NCBI GenBank assembly: GCA_034638255.1
Contig: JAWPGT010000034.1
Coordinates: 1 to 64,000 of the forward strand
From: Coprinus comatus
Taxonomy: Eukaryota; Basidiomycota; Agaricomycetes; Agaricales; Agaricaceae
DNA: 64,000 bases
Reading direction: 5' to 3'
Part shown: in pieces, positions 22,703 to 35,570 of the stretch
Numbering within the stretch: position 1 is the stretch's first letter
Layout of the letters: each line of letters starts with the position of its first letter
Made by a program: the position numbers and the translations under genes
Notes under the pieces: generated by a model
The model's input: the letters and a program-made list of their open reading frames with translations, nothing else
What the model was told of the DNA's origin: nothing
Database searches by the model: none

Positions 22703-23713
22703 TGTACGGGTGTAGTAAAGTTAGTCGGAATAAAGAGTTGCTGAAGCTATAATAGAAAGGTAAACAGTCGAGTACATGCTGGAAATAGGATTGAATCATC
22801 GTTTGCGAGAGTAAAAAGGACTGTCGATATCGAAGGCAACTATGTGTGATAGTTGATACCCATAGTCGAAGGTGTTCCAAGAAAACCGAGTAGCTGATTG
22901 TCCGAGGAATAAGACAGAAACCAAGAGTTCTTGACATAAAGTTCAGGGTTATTGATGGACTCCAACTTATTCCCGACCGTGCACCACAGGATTTGCTGGA
23001 ATTAGGACAATTATTTGAGGATAGAGATGTGTCTCGTTACCATGACCGTCGAGTCCAAAATTGTTCTTGTTTTCCGAAGCGGAAGGAGAGAAAACATAGT
23101 TGTGATCACTCATTTCGCAGGCCGGGAAACACCGGAGTACCAGTTCCATATGGAGGCGTCGGTAAGAGTGGGAATATAAACTCCATTAGATATGAACCAG
23201 ACGTGAACCCTTGAGCTGCAACTTGGATGAAGAGAATGGGGAGGATGGAGGTAAAAGATATAAGCAGCACTGCACGGTCCGATAAGACCAAAAAGACATA
23301 CTTTATCTGCAAGAACACAGTCGTATTGGGTTGAGCTTCTAGGTTTGGGTTACATGTATGGAAGTATTCTGGGGGTGTGCAATATTGGTGGCCGACTTAA
23401 TTAGCCAGGAAATGAAACGAGCCGGTGTACCTAAGAGGAAGGTCAGGCGTACGAGAGCTTCCTTGTTGGGGAGTACGGAGAGATCTCTTCCCGATCAGGG
23501 TTCTAAGCTTGTGAGATATTCGGTCGCCCACTGAATTATCGAATCCCTACCCTTTTCAGGTTCACCTCGTGTTTATAGTCCGTATGCCATTTCTACCAGG
23601 ATTCCGGTGCTTGTATTCCTTCCCCCCCATAAACGCCCGGTGTCCCGCCCACTGTCTGCTTTTCTCTCCAACAGCGATACCTTGCATTTCCTCAACGAGA
23701 ATTTCTGGAGACG
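22703..23713. other. Intergenic upstream of the HMG-box gene
   Basis: No supported ORF. The last 200 bp before the HMG-box start hold CT-rich and C-rich runs (CCTTCCCCCCCAT near 23618), as often seen in basidiomycete promoters. Confidence 0.5.
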
Positions 23714-25160
23714 ATGCCTGTTGAAAGAACGAGAGGTTCGAGGCGGTCGGAGTCGGATGGTGAGAAAAGATTTTGGCATTTGAACATGACTAACAGAAGA
23801 CGCCCTCATAGGCCAGCAACTTGTGTGGACTTTGCCTGTTGAACCAACCGACAATTCAGGCGTCTCTTTTACTACCAATGTTACTCCAGTCACATTCAGT
23901 GACGGTCCCCCTCCTCTCGTCGATCCTCCCAATGATTTCATCCTTTTCCCGCCCCTTGATGAATCTGCTAGCTCAGGCCCGCGTCGACCAGCACACTCCA
24001 AAAAGAAACCTGAAAACCATATTCCTCGTCCTCCCAATGCGTTCATCTTGTTCAGATCGTCCTTCATCAAAAGCCAACATGTTTCCACTGAGGTCGAGAC
24101 CAACCATTCGACACTGTCCAAGATTATTGGTTTGACATGGCAAAATCTCCCCGATAAGGAACGTCGGATCTGGCATGCGAAGGCAAAACAGGCATTAGAA
24201 GAACATAAGCGTAAATTCCCACAATATGCATTCCGGCCAACGCAGAGCAGGAAAGGTGCTCCTGATAAGAGGAGGGTGAGGGAGGTGGAACCGAAGGACT
24301 TGAAACGGTGCGCTAAGATTGCAGAACTGCTTGCGTCGGGTCACAAAGGGCGGGAACTCGAAGAAGCCATGGCGGAATTCGATAAGCATCACGTCCATGA
24401 GGTTGTAACACGTTTCGAAGCGCCCATCACCGCCAAGGCATACCGCCGCTCATCTTCCGCCCCAGTTCCGGAAACCGATACCTCCAAGGCAGCAAAATCC
24501 TTCTTCTCCACCGTCACGGGTTTAAAGTTGAAGGCACGAGCTTCCAGTACAAGACCGACTCGCTGCTCAACACCGCAGTTCGTACCTTCCGAGAGTACAC
24601 AACCATTGAAACAGGAGCCATCACTCGTAAGTCCGCTTAATACCCATCTCTTGTGGGTTGTGGGCTCATGCGATCTTCAGGATTTCGGCAGTTTCTCCTT
24701 TGATAGAGTAGGGACACCACTCGAGACCTTGAACTACGATCCGCTCCTCGACCTGGTGCCATCTTCACCAGTTGCCTCGCACCATACCCATAGCCAGCAC
24801 ACGTACTCTTCCCCTCTCACTATCGACACTTCGGCATCATTCCTGAGTGACTGGAGCCAATGCACGTCCCCGCTTTCTCCGGATACTCCAAATTTCATTA
24901 ACAGCCCTTCTCCATCACCATTACAAGAGAGTCTTGACACTATGCGTGTTCCCATGGATAAAACAATTCCCGATATGGCATCTACATACCAGAATTACTC
25001 GCAATGTGGATTGGATATAGGGCTTCATGTCGATCCATACTTGAGCATAACGTCGGAATATCCTAGTTTCTACTCTTTGGGACAACCTAACGAGGCAAAT
25101 CACTTTGACATCGATTTTTCTGCCTTCGTAAACACCACTCTACACTCATATCCGCTTTGA
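23714..25160 (+). CDS. HMG-box transcription factor (MATA_HMG type)
   Basis: Three exons, 23714-23759, 23812-24626 and 24681-25160, give 431 residues. The second intron (54 nt, GTAAGT...TTCAG) is a multiple of three without a stop, so unspliced reading hides it. The first intron (52 nt) has a TGACTAAC branch site. The HMG box covers about residues 85-155 and starts HIPRPPNAFILFRSSFIKSQ, with SKIIGLTWQNL and KAKQALEEHKRKFPQY following, the MATA/SOX-type single box that bends DNA. The region after it is basic (KRRVREVEPKDLKRC). The C-terminal half is Ser/Thr/Pro-rich, as in activation regions. Single-box regulators of this kind govern sexual development in mushrooms (for example Pcc1 of Coprinopsis); equivalence here is not shown. 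Confidence 0.88.
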
Positions 25161-26189
25161 GCTCGCACTCGTAGCGGATGTGAAGATACCAATATTTCGT
25201 TGAAATTTTTTGTTTATGCTGTATTATATTGCTTACTCTCCCTCGGGGAGTCACTGACTTTCACTTCCTTTTGTATCATAGGTTCTGCTAGCAGAAGCAA
25301 CGATCACCTCTCCTTTAACTCCTCGTTCTCGACTCCAACACTCGCTGTTCCAATTAGTGTCTACCTACTGTTTGAACTTTTTATGCTTATTACAACCTCG
25401 CACATACGTAGTGTTGTTGGCTTCTGTTCACCACTAACAATATACTGTGACCGTTCACGGTATTTTTCCTTATCGTGTTTGTTTTATGAGAATTTAATCA
25501 ATAATCTATGTACCTACATATGTCCTCGGCGTCAGATTGACCTTGAGCACCATCCATGTGACATCCCAAAGTTCTAATTTCGGCTAGATCAGGTTCTAAA
25601 ATAATGCTGCTTTTGTTTTCTTCTATCGATTTCTGATTTAACCTCACGTTGAAACATGATTGGGCTAGAATACAATTGACCCATATATATAGGAATTACT
25701 TGATCTTAGAGATCATGATGGTTGGGTATGATGGAAAACGATGCGGTCAAGGAGATAAGACCTCAATGTAGTATAAGTGAATTTAAGTTTTTTGTACTTC
25801 CTGGATGTTGCTTGAGATGATCATCCCAATGTAGTATAAGCAAATTTAGGTTTTGCATTTTCTGGACGTATGACGGTGGTGAAAGTACAAGACGAGGTCA
25901 TTAGGAACATACACTTGATCGATCTTCGGTGGCGGTGTGCTGTAAGCAGGAATTATGATTGTAATCGCATTGAATCCTGACTTTCCGCTCCAGTACTTAC
26001 CTGGAATGCACTAAAACTTACCGCGATGGATGTCGAAAGATATTGACAGGCCTCTCTGTTGTGGCAACTATGAGTGACCACTAGAATGATAGTTGGCTAT
26101 TCTTGTTCATATTCAGTATTACTTCTAGGGTAATCCCTGTTGGTTGACGATGTTTTTCGATGGTACTATAGATAAGTAATCCAACCATA
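25161..26189. other. Intergenic with a short direct repeat
   Basis: Holds the HMG gene 3' flank. Two imperfect copies of about 40 bp that begin CAATGTAGTATAAG lie at 25764-25805 and 25827-25866. No gene is supported. Confidence 0.5.
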
Positions 26190-27084
26190 GGACCCCCGAA
26201 AGTCCCTATTAAGATTACATCCTAAAACCTCGGGCTTTCGCTGGTTCGCCCAAAAAATTTCGAAATCGGCCGAGTTTTGTTCGATCATGCACCCGGCCTA
26301 CCAAATTTTCGCCCATTTTGTTCGGCTTCGTGGATCCGGCCTCCAAAAATCGCGAAAAATCGCGACAAAAAATGCGGGATATCATTAGAGGCAATACAAA
26401 CATTAGCCTTTAGAAATTCCAACTTCTATTTCAACTTTATATATCAATATATGTCCTCCTTGAATTCAGTGATGCAACTGCCTTTCTAATACCTGGTATA
26501 CTACGGACCAATGCTCCGTAAATAGAAAAATCATCAGGCCCTATTGAGAGACTTGATGGTCCTTTGCTAACCACTCTTGACTTCGTGAGTAAGAAAGTGA
26601 GGTGGGGCCTGGGGTAAATGTGCAAAATGGTAAGTATTAAGAACATCTAGTTAATAATATGAGTGTCGAGTATATGGAAATGGCTAAGACATACTTTAGA
26701 AGAAGCTAATGTAGCAACAGCAACAGCACTTGCTGCATTTCTAGATTCCTGACTTGGTTGTGTGTCATTTCTTGCTGAGTATCCTGGGTTTTGACTACCA
26801 TCCACAATCCATCGCATGATTCATTGATCAACTCCACCTGGTCTGGGTGTTCCAGGATTAAAATCCTCCTCAAAGACTTTGTGAGATTCAGGCACTCGTA
26901 CACTGGCTATTGTCTGGATCCGGCCTCCCTCCAATGCCGCTATGGTATTCGTCATTTTGGATCCGGCATCCCGGATTCAACCTGAAATTTTGTTCGTTTT
27001 CGCCTCCGGCCTGACGGCGCGGAAGGACCACTTTTTTGTTTACTTTCGGATGTAGCCTTAATAGGGATTTTCTGGGTCCTCCAA
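26190..27084. mobile_element. Non-autonomous element with ~32-bp terminal inverted repeats
   Basis: The left end (26190-26221) and right end (27053-27084) are inverted copies. Read inward-to-outward both give GGATGTA, CTTAATAGGGA, TTTC and GGTCC blocks with a few mismatches. The interior of about 0.83 kb has no transposase ORF and contains repeated GGATCCGGCCTCC segments (about 26330 and 26917). This structure fits a MITE-like or other non-autonomous DNA element. I could not define a target-site duplication with confidence. Confidence 0.6.
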
Positions 27085-29510
27085 CCCCTTTGCCCATTGC
27101 CCAAATCACTGTGGTCACCAACCTGAAATAATACTAAACACGATCACTTTTTTCCCACACTTTGGATGTGAGTCCAATAACTAGATGACGTATGGAATAT
27201 GTCGTACCCATTCTGTAATTGACTTGTGACGAGTGGGAGTGGTATCCTATCTATTATATCAGATACCATAATTTAAGATGTAGTTGATATATATATATTT
27301 ATGCAGTACATGCATAACATTGAAGTTATGGTGAAATAGTAGTAGGCCGGGGACCCTCCTTGCTACATCATCCTATATCATACACTACACCTGAAATTTT
27401 ATCATCAGATTACTGAGAGGAGTTGGATGTATTTAGTACATGGATAAAGATATTAATACAGGAATTTCATTGAAGGTGGACTGATACTAATGATTAAATA
27501 TGTGCAGTACATCATACATGGAATTTTGAAAGCTTGGCAAGTCGCAAGTCACGGAATTAAATTTCGCAAATTCATCAAAGACTCGCAAACTAGACTGGGT
27601 GTCAACTTTTTGACGCCTGTGTCGCGGTTTGTGACTCGAGATTTTGTATTCCGATTTCCAGCCTTATAAATGAGAGGGTTTAAGATGCGCTTGAAAACAG
27701 TGTACAGAAATCACTGAGAAATGACATCAAAATATTGAAATGAGGGTATCCAATGTATGATACCCACGTCGCTATAGCAAGCATTGCGGTCCCTAAGCTG
27801 ATGTACACGTCGCAGTAAAAATAACACCACCGACCAATTTTCCGTCGGCATTGGCCGGACTAACTGTGACGGGCGCGTCACTACCCTTGACAATCTTATC
27901 AGCTTTATTTGGTGTAGACAAACATTTCGGACTATATAGTTCGTATTTACATAACGATCGTCTTTAGTTTTACATTTTTCTACCTCGAATCGAGAGTCTG
28001 TGCAGATTGAATATCTGACTGAACTTTGTAAGACTACCTTGTAACACTAGCATGTTACACTAACACTATCAGTGTACCACGCATGTGCGCATGACCTGCT
28101 TCTTGTAGAACTTGCTGCCCTGATGCCACATGATCCAAAACAGGTTGAAACTAGGGGATGGGAACCTTCCTGAACCAATGCGAAAGCCCTAAGGCCTAAG
28201 GATTCAGCAACTCTTTAAAAGATTGAACGAACCTTCATAAGTTGGATAGTTACTCTAAAACTTCTAACACAGTCTTAACGGAGAGAGTTTAGAGAAACAT
28301 GTAGCAACCGCATACACATTCTCGGGCTTAAGTAAATGTGTATAATCACAGGAACGTGCTAGTGATCTCGTTCAAAAATCGTGATAAGTGAGCTACAGCT
28401 TATTTGAATGCTAGAGGCATATCTCGTGTCATACTATATACCATCAAGTAGCATGAAAAGTGAAATGATACATCAAAGCACCAAATGAGTCTCTCCTATC
28501 GTACTCAAGTCCAAACCCCGAGATCAGGCATAATTTGGTCGTGTGCAGCGTGCAATCTCTTGCTATGCCAATCTCTTATCAAACTAGAACCGCTGATTGA
28601 AATTGATGGTGATTGAAGTTTTGAAACTAGATTTTATAGGCAGGGAGTTGGCGGTGTACTAGTGTGTCTGCTTTCCAAGCTCTACCACTAATGTTTTTGA
28701 AGTTTTTGAAAATTGGCTTGATGTCAAGTGGAATAATACACATAATCCGCCGTGGTAGCCAATTTATCACTGTGCGCACGACTCATAGCGTTCAATAGTT
28801 TGATATGAGTGAGTGTTTTTGGAAAGCGGAGATCACTCACGTGCTAACTGTAACCGTATGTTGCGCGATTTCGATGAAGGATGCGTGATACCTTGTCTGT
28901 TCATCACCATCTGGATCGGCACATGTTACGCGGCAGGCATATGGTATGCGTCATACAAGTACAGGTCACTCGCTGATAGAATCCATACGACCCAGAGCAC
29001 AACGCGATGGTTTGAAGGTCATTTCGCCTTATCGCACCTTCCCATTGTATTTTCATCCTGACACATCTTCCTGGTACGCATGTGTAAACAATATTCGTGC
29101 GCTTAACTGCGCTTCTATCTCTGGTAATACCCCACTAATATATCGTAGACAAATGATAGTTAAGGTATATCTTGGAAAACAAGGTGATTTATTAGCACAT
29201 ATTCTTCCGCAGATAACCTAAATTATTTATTTATTTTTAACAAAATTCTTCGGGGATTTTTTGAACAATATAGCCACCATATACCATTGCTGCCAAGAGC
29301 TGCTGTACAAATTGTGATCGCTTGCAAAAGGCTTGGAGTCTTGACTTTGTCTTGTCGTGTTCGCCCAGCCAATGGGATGCCAATGCCGTGCCTATGCAAG
29401 CACCCTCCTTGAACATAGTATTCCTTGGCTAGCTTATGGGCACCTATCTATGCATGTGGTGAACATATAGGTTTAAGCTCTTCATCTGTAGGCTATGATC
29501 CAACAATGCG
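27085..29510. other. Intergenic, no supported gene
   Basis: AT-rich sequence with short unsupported frames (for example 28813-29061). No repeat family beyond simple AT tracts was seen. Confidence 0.5.
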
Positions 29511-29517
29511 TATAAAA
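29511..29517 (+). promoter_or_regulatory. TATA box of fungalysin copy 1
   Basis: TATAAAA lies 38 bp upstream of the ATG at 29555, a compact core promoter like that of the second copy. Confidence 0.6.
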
Positions 29518-29554
29518 ACTGCCTCATGGACCTTCAAGTTGTATCTAATTCACG

Positions 29555-31938
29555 ATGGCATCATTCAACAAAGTCTTCTCCGCTGTTTTTCTTGCTGTAC
29601 TTTACGCTTCTACCACTGGGGCATCTCCAAGCAAGCTTCAGACGCGCGCTGATACTCATGGACATGTTCAAGTCGCTACTCGTGATACTAAGCTCCAACC
29701 ATACCACCCTCCTTCTACTTATGAAGTCTGTTGAATTATGCATCGTACTTTGTTGAATACTGACACATTAACTGGAAGGTTTTCGGTGAGGGCGTAGAGG
29801 ACGCCACCGCCAGGGGTACAGCAAAGACTCTACCTGATAGGGCGACATCTATTCTTAAGTCACGACTTGGTGTCGAGGACAGCAATATTGCATTCCGCGG
29901 CGGATACACCGATGAAGAGGCAGGAACTTTTGCTTACGCCAAGCAGTCCCATGTGTGCAATATATATATTTACTCAATTTAATACTAAGGTGTACTAACA
30001 TTATGATTCAGAACGGTATACCCTTCATAAATGCTGTTGCAAACATGGCATGGAAAGGTGATAAACTGGTGTCTTTCGCTTCCTCTTTCGTGAAGTACAG
30101 TACGTATACTTCTCATTCTCACATCAAGTATAAGATTACTAAAGTCAGTTTAGAGAGCATTGCCTCAGAGAAGCCAACTATCCCCGCGAAGTCTGTAATC
30201 CAGACTGTCGAAAAAGCATTCGACGGAAAGTATAACAACCACCCAATTGTGCAAGAATACCTTGTAAAGGACGATGAGACTGTTGCCCTTGTACATGTTG
30301 TTCAAGTACAGAACAAGGAAACCAATGCTTGGTACGAAGTCTACGTTGACGCACATTCTGGGGAGATTCTTTCCGTTACCAACTTCGTAGCTGAAGCTAC
30401 GGTATGTCTCCCGACATGTGATTATATATATATCATTAAATTAACGTGAAATAGTACACCGTACTACCCGCGAACAAGAGGTACATCACAGAAGGTGTTC
30501 AAGTGCTCACCAATCCTCAAGACACAATCTCCTCTCCAGAGGGATGGCATGGCACTGGAACCACAACTAGGTTAGTAAATAATTCTACTCGATATTTTCC
30601 CAGGCTAACGACATTGCATAGTGGCAACAATGTTGTGTCATATAAGAGTACCACATCCAACACTGCTGCTCAGAGCTCGACAGGGCTCAACTTCAACTAC
30701 AACTATGACACTTCTTTAGCCCCTTCCTCCACCGTCAACCTTAACGCTGCTCGCGTGAACGCGTTCTATATTATCAACCACATCCACGATTACACCTATC
30801 GATATGGCTTCACAGAAACCGCCTACAATTTCCAACGAAGCAACTTTGGTCTAGGTGGTTCCCAAAATGACCCGGTCAACATCTCCGTCCAAGATAGTTC
30901 TGGAACAAACAATGCCAACTTCGCTACCCCAGCCGAGTAAGTAACACATCCATGTATATATGTCAGAACTCTGACTCAAGGATAAATAAAGCGGTCAGTC
31001 TGGTACATGCAGAATGTACATCTGGACTTACACTTCAGTGAGTCGAATGTCCAACATCTCGCTAAACCACACCTTACCATTTTGAAAACACCCCACAGCC
31101 AAATCGTGATGGATCCCTTGAAAACGACATTGTTATTCACGAGATGACCCACGGAATTACCAACCGCATGACCGGTGGGGGAACTGGTCGCTGCTTGCAA
31201 ACAACTGAAGCCGGAGGTCTCGGTGAAGGCTGGTCTGATACCATGGCGGAGTGAGTGATAGACCTCAACCATATTATCATTTTCTCATAGGGAACTAGCT
31301 GGAACTACCAGAAATCGGCTACCATTGTAGATTACGTTCTAGGAGACTACGTTATCAACAGTGCCGCTGGAATTCGCACCAAACCATACTCAACATCTAC
31401 GTACGTTGGACCGTTATATTTAACATTGAATTTTATCATAACATTTCCCACAGCACTGTGAACAACCTGACATACGCCAGTGTTTCAGGACTCACATCAG
31501 TCCATCGTTCGTGCTTCTCTTTCCATGTAATTCGTTGGTCCCGTAACTTATCAAAATAATAGGTATTGGAGAGATCTGGGCCAATACACTGCACAATGTG
31601 CATGCCGCCTTGCTTCAACAATACGGATTTGACGCAAATGCGAAGACAAACCCCAGCAGCACAGCTGGAAATGCTGTCTTCCTTCATCTATACCTCGATG
31701 CTTTACGTCTACAGCCCTGTAATCCCACATGTAAGTCGAATATTGTTTGTGTGTGATATTTTTTCTAAACAATTGTTTAGTTGTCACTGCCCGTGCTGCC
31801 TGGATCCAAGCAGATGCAAACAGATATGGTGGTGCTAACAAGTGCTTGCTCTGGAAAGTGTTCGCCAGCAAGGGTCTTGGTTCCGGCGCCGTCAGTGGAT
31901 CATATGTCAACAACAACGCGGTCCCCTCCGGCTGCTAA
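29555..31938 (+). CDS. M36 fungalysin metalloprotease, copy 1
   Basis: Twelve exons (29555-29725, 29779-29952, 30012-30099, 30154-30401, 30455-30570, 30622-30936, 30992-31037, 31099-31250, 31299-31400, 31454-31506, 31563-31730, 31781-31938) give 596 residues with all phases closed. It has a signal peptide ([20 protein letters not shown]), an FTP-type propeptide (YEVFGEGVE, then [19 protein letters not shown]), and a catalytic domain with the zinc site [11 protein letters not shown] at about residue 400 and the third ligand Glu in GGLGEGWSD. The C-terminal half ends [13 protein letters not shown] and PSGC. Fungalysins are secreted thermolysin-like proteases that digest external protein and are autoactivated by propeptide removal. 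Length matches the family (about 600). It lies head-to-tail with copy 2, 459 bp apart. Confidence 0.93.
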
Positions 31939-32343
31939 AGTATTTAGGTCCATTATATTCACATTATCAAACCAATGCCTCTTATCTATTAAATACTATG
32001 TATACTTAAACTTATGCAGTGTACTTACATGTATTTATTATTGTGAAATGAAATAAATCGAAATTCACTTCTCGTGATTGATTACAACAATTTACTATCC
32101 CCTTTAAATAAACTGATGCTATTTTGAACATCGCGTGTTGTTGTAAGTTGCCACTTCCACCTGTGCCTAACCCCGAAAGGAACATGCGGCGGTAGAACAG
32201 ATCTTCTGAACAGCATGAGTTACACATTTCTCTTCATATCTTCTGGACAGCATGGAGAATGTAAATATTTCAATCTGGAGATGGCACCAATGTCATAACA
32301 CATGGTATGGTGTAGACAAGATAACGAACACTGTGGCAAGCAG

Positions 32344-32351
32344 TATAAATA
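32344..32351 (+). promoter_or_regulatory. TATA box of fungalysin copy 2
   Basis: TATAAATA lies 47 bp upstream of the ATG at 32398, matching the spacing seen in copy 1. Confidence 0.6.
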
Positions 32352-32397
32352 GGGTGTAGATGACTGTAGTATATTGTAACGGGAGTTCTCAGTCACA

Positions 32398-34803
32398 ATG
32401 GTCGCCTTCACCAGTAAATTCTTCTCCACTGTCTTTTTGTCTGTGCTTTTTGCGGAAACTGCTGGTGCTACACCGGCTCAACTTTCCAGCCGCCATGAGA
32501 CTCACCGCACTCGTCACATTGGTCGTGACTTAAAGCTCGAAACATACCACCCAGCGACTACCTATGAGGTTAGTATTGAAGTTGACTTGTTTTTTCTATC
32601 TGACACCATGTTCCTGCATAGACTTTCGGCGAAGGAATTGTACAGGCTGTTTCTGAAGGTTCTAGACCTACTCTTGCATCAAGAGCTACTTCTTTCGTTC
32701 AGTCCAAATTGAATGTGGACCCATCAAAGGTGCATTTCAAGGGTGGCTATTCATCCGAGGCCGGTACTTTCTCTTATCTCAAGCAACAACATGTAAGTAC
32801 TTAAGTAATGATTGCATTGATATTCGCAATGTTCTAACATCATCACAGGAAGGTATACTTTTCATCAACGCTGTTGCTAATGTTGCATGGAAGGACGACA
32901 AAGTTGTCTCCTTCGGTTCTTCCTTCGTAACCCCCAGTGAGCTTTGTCACGTCGATCAATTTCTGTTGTTGTTACTAAATAATGTGGGTGATGCAGAGAA
33001 AATTGCACCTTCAAAGGCCACCGTCGCCGTCGAAAGTGTAATTCCCAAAGTCGAAGAGGCACTTGAAGGAAAATACAATGGCCATCCCACCACCGTCGAG
33101 TACCTTGTTCGTGAAGATGGCAGCGTTTCTCTTGTCCATGTCATCCAGGTCCAAAATGAAGAAGTTAACTCTTGGTATGAGGCTTACGTCGATGCCCATA
33201 ATGGCGAGTTGGTATCCTTGACAGACTTCGTCGCCGAGGCTTCAGTAAGTTTATAAAAGCCTTCCTACCTCCAACATTGTGTTGACGTAACAAAAGTACA
33301 CTGTCTTGCCCATCACCAAGACGAGAATCACAGAAGGAATCGAGACCTTGACTGATCCCCAAGATTTGTTGGCCTCTCCTAATGGTTGGCATACATCTGG
33401 GACGACGGTTACTAGGTGCGTCTAGTATAAAGTATAGTAATCACATTACTGGGACTCATATCTGTTTGTTTTTTTGCATCAGCGGTAACAACGTAAACTC
33501 CTACAAATCGTCAACCAGTAGCACAACAACTCAAAGCTCTGCCACCTTGAACTTCAACTATCAATATGACACCACCTTGGCACCCAGCTCCACTGTTAAT
33601 GTGAATGCTGCCCGTGTCAACGCTTTTTATGTCATCAACTCCATTCACGATATGACTTATCGTTATGGATTTACAGAGGCTGCATACAACTTCCAAACAG
33701 ATAACTTTGGAAAGGGTGGATCAGCAAACGATCGTGTTCAAATCTCCGTTCAAGACTCCTCTGGCACCAACAATGCCAACTTCGCTACCCCTCCAGAGTA
33801 GGCAACTCACTCTATTTATACTTTACATCACTGACTGTTACTAATTTGTAGTGGTCAATCTGGAACTTGCAGGATGTACACTTGGACATATACCACCGTG
33901 AGTAGTAAACGTTATATATGGTATATTGTATTCAAAAATAACAATTTCTAAAGCCCAACCGTGACGGCTCCCTTGAGAATGATATCGTCATACACGAAAT
34001 GACACACGGTGTTACAAACAGAATGACCGGAGGAGGAACCGGCCGTTGCCTACAGACCACCGAAGCTGGTGGAATGGGTGAAGGTTGGGGAGATGCACTT
34101 GCGAAGTATGCTTCTCTCTCTCTATTTTCGAATGAGCTATCTAACTGGATTATGCCTAGCTGGAACTGGCAGAAGAGTACCACTGTAGCTAACTATGTTC
34201 TCGGAGACTACGTCATCAATAGTTCCGCTGGCATTCGTACTTATCCTTACTCTACATCTGCGTGAGTTTCTATTGGATGATGGGCTGAAGATCTCAACTC
34301 ATTAACCTCCACCTAATAGTACCACCAACCCTTTGAAGTATTCCAGTCTCAAGACATTGACTGAGGTCCATAGTAAGCTATACTTTACACAATACCGAGG
34401 CTTTACATAATTACTGATGCACCCCGTAGGGATTGGCGAGGTGTGGGCTAACCTTCTCCACAACATCTATGCTCCTCTCGTTGCGGCGCACGGATTCAGC
34501 GCCGATGCCCGCACAAACCCTGCTGCCACTGGTGGAAATGCTGTGTGGCTCCATCTCTTCATGATGCTTTGGCCCTCCAACCTTGCAATCCCACTTGTAA
34601 GTAATCTGTATTTTGAAAAAATTACAAATACAATGCTAATTATTAATGCAGTCCTCACTGCTCGTGATGCCTGGATCCAAGCGGACGTAAACAGATATGG
34701 TGGTGCTAACAAGTGCTTGCTCTGGAAAGCATTCGCCAGCAAGGGTCTTGGTGTCAACGCTGCCAGCCACAATGACGACTCTACCCTTCCTTCGGGCTGC
34801 TAA
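32398..34803 (+). CDS. M36 fungalysin metalloprotease, copy 2, frameshifted near its 3' end
   Basis: Twelve exons correspond one-to-one with copy 1: 32398-32568, 32622-32792, 32849-32936, 32997-33244, 33297-33415, 33483-33797, 33852-33897, 33954-34105, 34160-34261, 34320-34372, 34430-34596, 34652-34803. Signal peptide, FTP propeptide (YETFGEGIV) and zinc site (HEMTHGVTNRM; GGMGEGWGD) are present. Exon 11 is 167 nt against 168 in copy 1. At 34561-34566 the reading FMM replaces the expected hydrophobic-Asp-Ala (CTCTTCATGATGC lacks one base). As it stands the frame leaves the family sequence and stops early in exon 12, losing about 60 C-terminal residues but no zinc ligand. The downstream frame still encodes [20 protein letters not shown], so the lesion is recent or an assembly error. 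The Asp after GEGWG also suggests slight divergence from GEGWSD. Confidence 0.85.
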
Positions 34804-35319
34804 ATTAACTTTTTATTGTCATTCGAAGTTACTTGTGCCATATGTTTATATGTTTGTATCTAGGAACATAAATGATTGGTAGTGTTTATTTTTGTATAGT
34901 TTCAATCGTGTAGTGTTAAAAAAAAACAGAGCTCGTATATCCCAGGCCTCAGACTGTAGGCGGAGTATTGGTGTCATGGTCTAAATGAAAAGGTAGCGTT
35001 TTCCTGATAACTCTCACAGACACATGGCCGTCCTTAAAGTTTGAAGCATAAAGCTCGGATATTTCCCTCACCAAGAGCACACCATGTAATATTCAAACTA
35101 TCCACAACTATTATCTTTACGCATCCACCTGAATCAGGAGTATTTGTAATTATCAACCCCACTACCGATCTAGGCTTCTTCTGGCGCGCATCTTTGTCTT
35201 AGAATAAACTTCGTGCAAGATGAGTTGTAAGCCATAAACATCTCTTCAACCTATCATTAGTTTATAGATATTTGTATCTTATACAAGATTGATAAAAGAC
35301 CGGGCTAAACTTGAAAGGA
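34804..35319. other. Intergenic, no supported gene
   Basis: Fungalysin 3' flank and AT-rich sequence. No feature supported. Confidence 0.5.
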
Positions 35320-35570
35320 TTACAAATAATGATCATCTATATCATAGTATTGCATAGGTCCATTCTTCTTAGATCCTTCATTGTAACCATTATCCTTGCC
35401 TTCATCATCACTTAAAGCAATGGGAATAATCCATTCCAGTACCTGATCTCTCTCTCTGTCATCATCATCCCAGCCACTATCATCAATCTCAGGTTCTACA
35501 ATTGCGTCTTGATGTATATAATTTGAGTGTGAGTCTGAGGTGTTATCTTGTATTTCTGACTGCGACCTAC
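35320..35570 (-). CDS. Probable C-terminal exon of an unrecognised gene
   Basis: An open minus-strand frame from a TAAG acceptor at 35571 to a TAA at 35322-35320 encodes a strongly acidic tail: SQSEIQDNTSDSHSNYIHQD, DDSGWDDDDRERDQ, IALSDDEGKDN and a last MQYYDIDDHYL. Composition and frame length suggest real coding. A possible upstream part (36006-35743, beginning MSKVTIIYYRYPEVWNHHQF) lies on the same strand, but no in-phase chain links them. The family is not recognised. It could be a relic. Confidence 0.35.

Noticed and set aside
28813..29221. Two overlapping plus-strand ORFs of 82 and 91 residues
   Set aside because: No homology-like motif and no exon structure; treated as chance.
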